The notes beneath the pieces are model-generated. The model was not told where the DNA came from and made no database searches. It saw nothing but the letters and a program-made list of their open reading frames with translations. From Cricetomys ansorgei (Eukaryota > Chordata > Mammalia > Rodentia > Nesomyidae), in assembly GCA_026225945.1 (NCBI GenBank), contig JAMJFZ010003581.1, positions 12,598,501 through 12,662,500 on the forward strand: a DNA stretch of 64,000 bases, given 5' to 3'. The translations under genes were made by a program, and so were the position numbers. This document shows, in pieces, positions 56,527 to 64,000 of this stretch; position 1 is the stretch's first letter, and each line of letters opens with the position of its first letter.

Positions 56527-56612
56527 CTGTCTGTCTATCTATCTATCTATCTATCTATCTATGTATCATCTATTTACCTATCTACCTATCTATCCATCCA
56601 CCCATCTATCAT
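56527..56612. repeat. (TCTA)n-rich tetranucleotide repeat
   Basis: Two TCTG units, about eight pure TCTA units, then interrupted CTAC/CATC units. Confidence 0.95.
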
Positions 56613-56716
56613 CTTTGAGACAGAGTCTCCCTATGTAGCCCAAGTGAACCTTGTGATCCTCTTGCTTCAGCCTCCCATGTCTTAGGATTATATATATGTA
56701 TCACCATGCCCAACAA
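56613..56716 (-). repeat. Old B1-type SINE
   Basis: 'tttgagacagagtctccctatgtagcccaagtgaacc', 'ctcttgcttcagcctcccatgtcttaggattatatatatgtatcaccatgccc' is a reverse, shortened B1-type unit. Confidence 0.82.
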
Positions 56717-56769
56717 TTTATTTAAAGCTTTATGATGAGATGATTGTAGATTCATATAAGAAATAATAC

Positions 56770-56908
56770 AGGGCTGGTAAAATGGATTAGTGATTAAAGC
56801 ATCCCTGATGACCCAAGTTCAATCCCTAAAACCCACGTGATGAAAGGAGAAGAGCCAACTTTCAGAAGTTGTCCTCTGACTTCCACATGCAAGCTGTGGC
56901 ATGTGCAT

Positions 56909-56962
<54 letters not shown>

Positions 56963-56998
56963 ACTCAAACAACAAATAAATAAATAAATGTAATTTAA
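56770..56998 (+). repeat. B2 SINE with long (CA)n tail
   Basis: 'gggctggtaaaatggattagtgattaaagcatccctgatgacccaagttcaatcc', 'agttgtcctctgacttccacatgcaagctgtggcatgtgc', about 23 CA units (56914-56959) and (AAAT)n end. Same subtype as 27465. Confidence 0.9.
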
Positions 56999-57189
56999 AA
57001 TAACACAGAGACGTATGTGCTCCTGTTACATGTATTTAGACCTACAAGATGGTATCACAAAAAGAAAGTTCATATTAATACATTCAAGACAGAGACTCTT
57101 GTGGCCTTATAGACCTGTATAGCCAGGTCCGCTTCCTCTCTACCTAGTCCTCAGCTCCGGGTGACAATCCATTTCTTTCTGTACTTAAA

Positions 57190-57541
57190 AACTAGAGGGC
57201 TGTTTCCTTGTCATTTCCATGGTTTTTGATGAGAAATCCACTGCTTTTCATGTAGTTTCCTGTATGTAAAGTGTCCTTTCTTCCTTGCTGTATTTAAGAT
57301 CATTTCTTTTACAGTTTCAAAAATTTTGACCTTAAGGTGTGGTTGCCTTTGGTTTTGTCATATTGGAGGTCTGATCTGCTCACTGACTGTCTAGTTTGAT
57401 GCTTTTTGCTATATTTAATACCTTTTAAACTGTCCTTTTTAAAAATGCTTTTTGGGTCTTGACTTCTGTGACTTTCTAGGATCCAGGTAACAGGAATGAC
57501 AGAGCTGTTGTTACAGTCTTTCAGATTCCTGAAGTTTCATC
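57190..57541 (-). mobile_element. Ancient LINE-1 fragment, antisense (piece 1)
   Basis: 'gtttttgatgagaaatccactgc', 'gtgtcctttcttccttgctgtatttaagatcatttctttt' fits the old L1M segment known from 'tgatgagaaatctgctg..ctgctttcaagattctttctttg'. Later pieces at 58400 and 58825 continue the same element. Confidence 0.6.
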
Positions 57542-57963
57542 TGTGTCCAAGTTAGGGTTACTATTACTTTGATAAAACACTATGACCAAAAGTAATTTGG
57601 GGAGGAAAGTGTTTATTTGGCTTACAAGATACATATCTCTGTTCGCCATCAAAGGAAGTCAGGACAGGAACCCAAACAGGGCAGGAATGTGAAGGAAGGA
57701 GCTGATATGAAGTCCAATGGATCAGTGCTGCTTACTGGCTTGCTCTCTTGGCTTGTTCAGCCTGCTTTCTTATGGAACCCAGGACCACTAGCCCAGGGAA
57801 AGCACCACCCACAAGTGTTGGGTCCTCCTCCATCCATCACTAATTAAGAAAATGCCCTACTGGCTTGCTTAAGCCTGAGCTTATGGAAGAATTTTCCTAA
57901 TTGAGGTTCCCTCACCTCAGATGACTTTAGCTTGTGTCAAGTTGACATGAAACTAGCTAGTAG
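57542..57963 (-). mobile_element. MaLR/MT-like LTR
   Basis: 'aagttagggttactattactttgataaaacactatgacc', 'ggaggaaagtgtttatttggc', 'gctgcttactggcttgctc', 'cactaattaagaaaatgcc' and 'gtgtcaagttgacatgaaactagc' cover the whole LTR in reverse. Confidence 0.8.
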
Positions 57964-58051
57964 AATTTTTTTTTTACTCCTTTTTTGTTGTTATTCAGAT
58001 TCAGTAATGAGTGTTGTTCGGTCTTCCCTTCTGCTTTACTGTAATGATAAG

Positions 58052-58400
58052 TGTTAATAGTCAACTTGAAAAAACCTAGCATCACTTAGGAGATGGGCCT
58101 CTGGGCATGCCTGTGAGGGATTACTATGATTGAGGTAGAAAGACCCGCCCACTGTGGGTGGCACCATTCCCTGGCTGGGATGCCACACTGTATCAGTGAA
58201 GTGAAGGAGCTGAGGCATTCATCTCTCTCCATTTCCTGACTGTGGATGCATTGTGACTGGCTGCATCAAGCTCCTGCTGCCTTAACTCTCCCACTAATGA
58301 TGAGCTATACCCTTGAACCATGAGCCAGAGTAAACCTATTCTCCCTTACATTGCTTTTGTCAGAATGCTTTATCACATCAGCTGGAATTGAAACTGAGAT
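58052..58400 (+). mobile_element. MaLR/MT-like LTR, opposite orientation
   Basis: 'agtcaacttgaaaaaacctagcatcacttaggagatgggcctctgggcatgcctgtgaggg', 'acccgcccactgtgggtggcaccattccctggctggg' and the 3' end 'ttgcttttgtcagaatgctttatcacatcagc'. Complementary in places to its neighbour at 57542. Confidence 0.78.
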
Positions 58401-58576
58401 GTACTTCCTTCCTTCAGTCTCCTGTGGTATGTATTTTTTTTTTTCAGGTTTGTATTTTCAATTCTAAAGTTTCTCTTTGCTTCTCATTTATACTGTCCAT
58501 TCTTTGCTATGTTCAAAAATTTCTTCCAAGCAAGATTGTATTTTTTTTTCTCTTTTGTTTTTGTTTTGTTTTGTTT
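58401..58576 (-). mobile_element. Ancient LINE-1 fragment, antisense (piece 2)
   Basis: 'caggtttgtattttcaattctaaagtttctctttgcttctc' and 'gttcaaaaatttcttccaagc' resemble the old L1M text that follows piece 1 (attctagaatttctatttggttc). Confidence 0.45.
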
Positions 58577-58716
58577 GAGACAGGATCTCTCTCTTATGTA
58601 GCTCTGGCTGTCCTAGAACTCACTATGTAGACCAGGTGGGCCTACAACTCACAGCGATCCGTTTATCTCTGCCTCCTGAGAGCTGGAATTAAAGGCGTGT
58701 GTCACCATGTCTGGCC
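58577..58716 (-). repeat. B1 SINE
   Basis: 'gtttgagacaggatctctctcttatgtagctctggctgtcctagaactcactatgtagaccagg', 'gctggaattaaaggcgtgtgtcaccatgtctggcc' is a good reverse B1, preceded by a GTTTT-rich tail. Confidence 0.95.
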
Positions 58717-58743
58717 AAGTATTATCGCACCTTTAAATGATTG

Positions 58744-58822
58744 TTGAGGCTACAGATGTAGCTTGGTGATAGACTGTTTGTCAGCATGCTTTGGGTCGAA
58801 TGATCGGCATCACAAAAACAAA
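58744..58822 (+). repeat. ID-type SINE
   Basis: 'tgaggctacagatgtagcttggtgatagactgtttgtcagcatgctttgggtcgaatgatcggcatc' then CAAAAACAAA. Fits the ID core and A-rich tail. Confidence 0.72.
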
Positions 58823-58824
58823 TT

Positions 58825-59000
58825 ATATCAGACAATTCTAATATCTCTGCAATGCCACTGTTTGTATATCTCTATTGTCTTTTTAGTGCTTACTTAATAT
58901 ATTTATTTTGTAAGAATATTCTTTTAATAGTTATATTTAAATTCTTTTAATTTCAATCCTTTCTCTATAAATAGATAAAATGAATATATTCTGTACTTTG
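58825..59000 (-). mobile_element. Ancient LINE-1 fragment, antisense (piece 3)
   Basis: 'atatcagacaattctaatatctctgcaatgccactg' corresponds to the old L1M text 'tctgataattccaatatctctgggtc'. The rest is AT-rich and eroded. Confidence 0.45.
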
Positions 59001-59031
59001 AATTTTTCATTTGGGGACACAGTGGTCACAA

Positions 59032-59066
59032 TATCTATCTATATATATATATATGTTTATATAGGC
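59032..59066. repeat. (TA)n microsatellite
   Basis: tctatctatatatatatatatatgtttatata, about nine TA units. Confidence 0.9.
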
Positions 59067-59354
59067 CAGAAATTGTTCATTGATCCTGAAAGCCATGGTT
59101 AAGATAAAGGTAAAGTCAAGGTTAAAATCGTGTCTATTGACAACCTTGATTTAATTCAAATCTATCTGGATCTAAAACGTTTAATAGATAGTCATTTTTA
59201 CAGCAGGTTTAGGCTCAGAGCACAGGTGAGTAGGAGACACAGAAATGTGCCTGCACTCCTCCACCCTCACCACGCCCTCCGACCGACTTGAAGCCGCGCC
59301 ACGCAAGGCGTCCGTTATCTTTCTCTCCTCCTTGATTTAACGAACGGTAGAAAC
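59067..59354. other. Unique DNA ending in a small CpG cluster
   Basis: No repeat recognised. At 59272-59318 eight CpG occur within about 50 bases, unusual for this CpG-poor window. Confidence 0.5.
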
Positions 59355-59645
59355 AAGTTGAGGTCAGAAGGGCTCACTTCAGCCAACAGTTTAAGAGGGC
59401 AGCAGTCCATCACGACGGGAACTTGGCAGCAGAAAGAGATAAATACTGGTGCTCGCCTTGCTTCCTCCTTTTCCTGTTTTATCCAGTCTGTGAGATGGTG
59501 CCACCTACCCTCAGAGGTTTGTTTTGTTTTTTTTTTCTCCTCAGTGTAACGCCTCTGGAAACACACAAACCCAGAGATGTGTCTCTTAGGTGATTTCAAA
59601 GCCGGTCAAGTTGACAATGAAGATTTCAGCTATCACACACTCCAT
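59355..59645 (-). mobile_element. MaLR-type LTR (same type as 55284)
   Basis: 'gctcacttcagccaacagtttaagaggg', 'gagataaatactggtgctcgcc', 'tttatccagtctgtgagatggtgcc' and 'tctcttaggtgatttcaaagccggtcaagttgacaatga' in the reverse LTR order. 'gtttgttttgttttttttttc' interrupts it. Confidence 0.65.
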
Positions 59646-60430
59646 TGTCACTGAAAGTCCAACATGAATACTAAGCTCCATTCCATGGCTGTGCATGTTA
59701 CAGGCTGGGACGGATGTACAACCATGTCTGACACACAGCACTGCTTGGAGTTTTCCGCCCTACAGCCCTCTGTACTGGACCTGCTCCTGCTTCACTCTCC
59801 TCTAGCCCTTATTAACTTATCATTTACACCTGTTTTGAGAGTTTCCTACATATTGGTATGATATTTCCTCCTAAATGTGGCTATTTGGGGGTGTTGCATT
59901 ACAGGACTCCATATTTACTTAAATCTTCTGCCTTCACTGGCTTTCTTGGGCTGCTCCTCTGGCAAGATGCCACTTTGGTACTGCCCGGTGTGGGTAGCCG
60001 TTCCAGTTTTCCTCCAGGAGCCCAAGGATCTTTGTGGCTGGCTGACATGCAAGCACCTATAACTGCTCTCCTGGCAGCTTCCTCTGACACCGCCCGGACA
60101 GAAATAAAAGCCCTGAAAGCGCAGCTGTGCACCAGACTTCTTTCAATACCATCCTTTGGATTCTAAAGCACCCTTGTACTGCCTCTGAAGTAGAAATCTA
60201 GATATCCCTTCTGTTGCCTGTTTGGGGGTGACTATGCTTTTCCCCATGGTGTGTGGATGGCGTAGAGTAGTTACTATGTAAAGTTTTCTGTCTTGATGCA
60301 CTGTCCCTCTTCTTTGGATAGAGAGAGCAGGTTTTGGTTGCTTTTTGCATATCTCCCTTGCTATTTCTGAGTTTTTGGATTTTTTATTATAAGTCTGGGA
60401 TACATAGAGCGTTAAAAAAAAAAGCCCCGG
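59646..60430. other. Unrecognised non-coding DNA
   Basis: No named repeat. A 102-codon plus-strand frame (59858-60166) overlaps other frames of similar length and shows no domain. 'agaaataaaagccctgaaagcgcagc' near 60098 could be an LTR poly(A) region, but no LTR ends could be placed. Confidence 0.35.
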
Positions 60431-60635
60431 GAGGCTGGAGAGTTGGCTCAGTGGTTACAAGCACTTGCTACTCTTGCAGAAGATGTACGTTTGTTTACCA
60501 GCACCCGTATAGTGGCTCAGAATTGTCTGTAACCCTAGTTCCTAGGGCCTCCACCCTCTTCTAGTAGGACACAGGCATACATGTGGGAAAATCATGTATA
60601 CATATAAAGCAAAAGTAAACATTTGTTTAAAGAGA
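60431..60635 (+). repeat. B2 SINE
   Basis: 'gaggctggagagttggctcagtggttacaagcacttgctactcttgcagaag', 'ccagcacccgtatagtggctcagaattgtctgtaacc' and an A-rich tail. Confidence 0.92.
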
Positions 60636-60751
60636 AAAGGAAAAAGCCCATGGAATGTAGAATTATGCTGTTCCTTGGACCTGAGGCTCCTAGCTCTCTG
60701 CATTTTCCTGGTAAGCTCACTGTCCATAAGGATCCAGTTTCAGTTGTCAAA

Positions 60752-60797
60752 CAAAATAAACAACAATAATAGTAATAATAATAATGATAATAATGGA
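60752..60797. repeat. (TAA)n repeat
   Basis: aaataaacaacaataatagtaataataataatgataataatgg, interrupted TAA units. Confidence 0.9.
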
Positions 60798-60854
60798 AAA
60801 AATATGCCTCATCCATTTTCCCCATAAATGAACGTCTCATTTGGAAAAGCATCA

Positions 60855-61021
60855 CATTTATTTATTTATTTGTATCATGTGTGTGCTGTCACACTGTACC
60901 TGTGGAGGTCAGAGGACAGCTTGTTGGAGTCAATTCTCTGTCGTGTAGGTGCTGGGTATCCAAGCCAGGTCATCAAGCTTAGTGGCAGATACCTTTATTG
61001 GCTGAGTCATCTCTCTGGGCC
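60855..61021 (-). repeat. B2 SINE
   Basis: 'catttatttatttatttgtatc' tail, 'acctgtggaggtcagaggacagcttgttggagtcaattctctg', 'gtgctgggtatccaagccaggtcatcaagcttagtggc' and 'ggctgagtcatctctctgggcc' is reverse B2. Confidence 0.9.
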
Positions 61022-61659
61022 TTGGTTATTTTTAAGACTATAAAGAAATCTTGAAATCAACAGATTTGAGAATTCAAAGATTCTTAGGTTGAGGAGCTTA
61101 TGAATAGGCAAAACGAAACAACACTGACAAAACGGATGTCTAGCTATGATCTCGGCAAAGTTGCTACTACCGGCGGAGCCATTTGAACACAATAGAAAGC
61201 AAACGGCTGTTTCCTTATGTATCAGCATCTTTTCGACAAAGAGCGTCTTGCCACACACAGACACCCAAACGCCAAAACTCTCAAAAGGAAACGCTAGCTT
61301 TTGAATGTACAAACGTGGTGTGATCAGAAAATTTTTATTATTATTATTTTACCTCCGTGGTACTCAGTGGTGATGCAGGTAATGGTAAAGAAAGGAACAG
61401 CCAGGAAGTCCAGCTCTCACAGCTTGACTACAAAGATGAGAAACTGTTCACAGAAAGGGGAGTCTAGAATTTGCATGAGATGCTCACCATTCATCCCACA
61501 GGACTTGCCACAGGGAAGCCCTTTCTCACACTTGATCTCTAAAGCCCAAGTTGCTTGTCTGTGCAGGATACTAACCTACACACACACAGGTTCTAGAATG
61601 ATTGTGCGGTAGGGTTGACCTCAAGTTATGCCCAGGAGGAAGACTGTAATGGCAGGAAT
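61022..61659. other. Unique non-coding DNA
   Basis: No transposon recognised. A short (TTA)n occurs at 61336-61350. Confidence 0.45.
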
Positions 61660-61752
61660 TTGCTTTTAATTTTTAATTTTTATGTGTAGGAGTGTCAGAT
61701 ATCCTGGATCGGTCAGTGCTCTTAACGGCTGGGTCATCTCTCCAGACCCTGT
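61660..61752 (-). repeat. Internally deleted B2 SINE
   Basis: Tail complement 'aatttttaatttttatgtgtagg' joins directly to the head complement 'ggtcagtgctcttaacggctgggtcatctctccagaccc', so the middle ~100 bases are missing. Confidence 0.82.
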
Positions 61753-63309
61753 TTGTTGCTATTTTTGTGTGAAATTTTATTTTATATTTCTTTCCTGTGT
61801 TTGCATCCTCACCCCAACCTTTTAAACCGAGGGGTTATTGTGCTCAGCATATTTTTAAGCAAACAATATATAAGTAATTAAAATTAAATAAATACTGAGT
61901 GCAATCTCGATGAAATTAGGCTCTGCAGCTGCTTTCTCTCACATACACTGACAGCAAGAGTCACCCTGTCCCTTGGCTCTAACAGTCTGGAGAACATTCC
62001 CCTAGCACGCGGCACCCTACCTCTGGGCTGGGCCCATATGAAAGAGAAGAGTTTCCTATACAGGAAAGGAACATTCAAACCCCCGCGGTCTCACAGAACT
62101 CAACCTAGACTGATCATTGATTACGCCGCTATGGCGCACGCCAATCGCAAGCTAGATCCTCCAAGGGAAAGCTTGTTGTTGTCCATGGTACTGGCAGCTC
62201 AGGATGGAGGAACCGGCTCCTGCTTCTGCAGGGCCCGGAAGCACGATTGCAGGAGTGAGCGAACGCTCTCAGCCTCATCAATCTCACAGAGCAGATGGAT
62301 ACGGCAATTAGTGCAAAAATAATTTTGCCAAGAATATTAACACTTCTAGAGTTTTATCAAGAGGGGGGTGAAATTTTGACTCGATTTTCTAAATTTGTAG
62401 ACTATTGACTGGTAAGCAACAGGGTGTAGGGGCTCTGGTCTTATCCTCAAAGGGAGGGCAAAGTAATTAATAGAAATGAACGAATTGTTTTTATTCACAG
62501 CAAGTAAAATGTAGAATTGATGGCAGGAGGGTTTTCTGGTTCATATGTGCTCCATCTCTTCAGAAAAAAATACTGAAGTGATTGTTTTATTCTCACCTTT
62601 CCCGGTTATCCAGAACAGCTTAGATTAGTGACTCACACAGAGACTAACATTTTCTGTAGAGGAGCAGAGAGAAAGTATCACTGGCTGGCGGGGGCGGGGG
62701 GCAGCCCCTTTTACAAGCTCTTGAACTCCTGTTTGTAGCACAAAAGCAGTTGCAGAGGAGGGGATGATGGAGAGGGCTGATGATGTTCAAAACGACTCTG
62801 AGACATGACTAGCAGATAGACGGCAAACCCTGAGCTACAGCCTAGATCATTGCGGCTCCTTTATTACACAAGAAATATTCTATCCTCCCCCAAGTTAGGG
62901 CATTTGTTAGATGTACCAAACTTCTAAATGGTCAACACTAAAAGGCATTACAAGGAATTTAAAGAAATCATCTTGGCATGTAGCTTCCAGAAGTTTTTCT
63001 GTACAATAATGAACATTTTGTAGAAAGTGTGCCTCTCCTTTGAGTGCTATTACTTACTGCCCAAGTCTCCTGGCCTTCTGACACATCCACCATGTTCTTC
63101 TTCCTGTGTTTCCAGCTCGCTTTTTTTTTTTTTGTTCTTTCATTATACATTTGTTCATTCATTCATTATTCATCACAAACCTTTTCCTTGGCCAGGTAGG
63201 ATTCTGTAGGTTAGCCTAGCTAGAGTTCCTAGTGAGGAGCAGAAGGTAAAGTGATGTTTCCTTACAGGGAGGCTAGAGCAAAGAAAATCCTGTTTTACCA
63301 TTAAGAACA
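61753..63309. other. Unique non-coding block with CpG-enriched patch
   Basis: No repeat named. The patch 62006-62302 has 15 CpG in about 300 bases and a 94-codon plus-strand frame (62038-62322) without a recognisable domain. A G-rich stretch lies at 62687-62705 and a T-run at 63121-63133. Confidence 0.45.
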
Positions 63310-63419
63310 TAGTGCTTGCCCAGCACCGTGGTCCTCTGGAGCATATCTCTGAGTGAGCAGCCACCCTTGTCTACAGAGCAAATTCCAGGGCGGCCAGGGC
63401 TACACAGAGAAACTCAGTC

Positions 63420-63424
<5 letters not shown>
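63310..63424 (+). repeat. B1 SINE, 3' part intact
   Basis: 'ttgtctacagagcaaattccagggcggccagggctacacagagaaactcagtctcag' is the B1 3' half. The 5' half is degenerate ('gcccagcaccgtggtcc'). Confidence 0.88.
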
Positions 63425-63684
<260 letters not shown>

Positions 63685-64000
63685 AAAAAGCAACACAGTG
63701 CTAATGCTGAACCTACAGCATGCAGACCAAGTGAACCGTGCAGAGAAAGGCTTGACCTGGGCTGTATTATAACATCTGGAACAGAGCAAAGGTAAGAACA
63801 GTTTCACTGTTTCTCTCCCACTAAGGAAATAAAGAAGGCATTTAAGTTGGAAATTAAAAAATAAAATATAATCGTCTTTATTTTGTAAGCTGACGTGAAT
63901 GTGTAGAAAATCGAATCTGCAAAGATGAAACTATTGAATGATCTTAGAGTAATTTGTACGAAATATACAACTGAAAATTAAAGTACCACTTGCATTGGAA
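63685..64000. other. Unique AT-rich non-coding DNA
   Basis: No repeat or coding signal recognised up to the window edge. Confidence 0.5.

Noticed and set aside
56527..56612. CRISPR-like array
   Set aside because: The repetition is a tetranucleotide microsatellite without spacers, in a mammalian context.
62311..62337. Mariner/MADE1-like hairpin (gcaattagtgcaaaaataattttgcc)
   Set aside because: Only a short resemblance, no complete terminal inverted repeats and no TA duplications. MADE1 is primate-specific.

Overview
This window looks like non-coding nuclear DNA from a muroid rodent. It is AT-rich on the whole and packed with rodent interspersed repeats: 7SL-derived B1 (often with a poly-purine tail), tRNA-derived B2, B3 and ID elements, B4 composites (B1 plus ID), MaLR-type (MT-like) LTRs, rodent-type LINE-1, and mammal-wide MIR and L2 relics. 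Several B1 copies read 'ctgttataactctggctgtcc' or 'ctgttgtaactctggctctcc' at the position where mouse B1 usually differs. That hints at a cricetid (vole, hamster or deer mouse) rather than Mus or Rattus, but this is inference. I found no protein-coding exon, rRNA or tRNA gene, CRISPR array or prokaryotic-style operon. The open frames present are short and are explained by chance, low-complexity tracts or decayed transposons, so the window is intergenic or deep intronic.

Layout. 1-5.9 kb: dinucleotide repeats, B3, B2, B1, old L1 and MIR fragments. 5.9-10.1 kb: a conspicuously repeat-poor block. 10.1-20 kb: a minus-strand solo-like LTR, MIR, a long L2 relic (12.06-13.59 kb), another MIR, an antisense L1-type 3' end (14.5-15.85 kb), a MaLR proviral remnant with a recognisable Leu-type primer-binding site (15.85-17.53 kb), another MaLR LTR and two B3s. 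20-31 kb: mostly unique, with B4, L2, MIR and B2 relics. 31-44 kb: dense SINEs, three same-strand copies of one LTR family (33.1, 37.4 and 39.9 kb), MaLR and old antisense L1.

44.5-52.3 kb is the most structured part: an old plus-strand L1 (endonuclease remnant, ORF2 C-terminal part and long 3' UTR) split by three later insertions. These are a B2 (46.28-46.47 kb), a younger 5'-truncated L1 (46.74-49.0 kb, bounded by a target-site duplication) and a compact 1.55-kb ERVK-like provirus on the minus strand (49.33-50.88 kb) with two LTRs, a primer-binding site, a polypurine tract and a perfect 6-bp duplication ATGTGT. 52.3-64 kb: further SINEs, antisense L1 relics, opposing MaLR LTRs, inverted B2s, a CpG-enriched unique patch (62.0-62.3 kb) and a 265-bp GAAA tract.

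No genes act together here. What the sequence offers is a layered insertion history, several potential hairpin-forming inverted repeats, non-B-DNA tracts and a few repeat-poor blocks that could hold regulatory DNA. Repeat family names are my recognition from memory; a RepeatMasker/Dfam run would fix exact subfamilies and boundaries.
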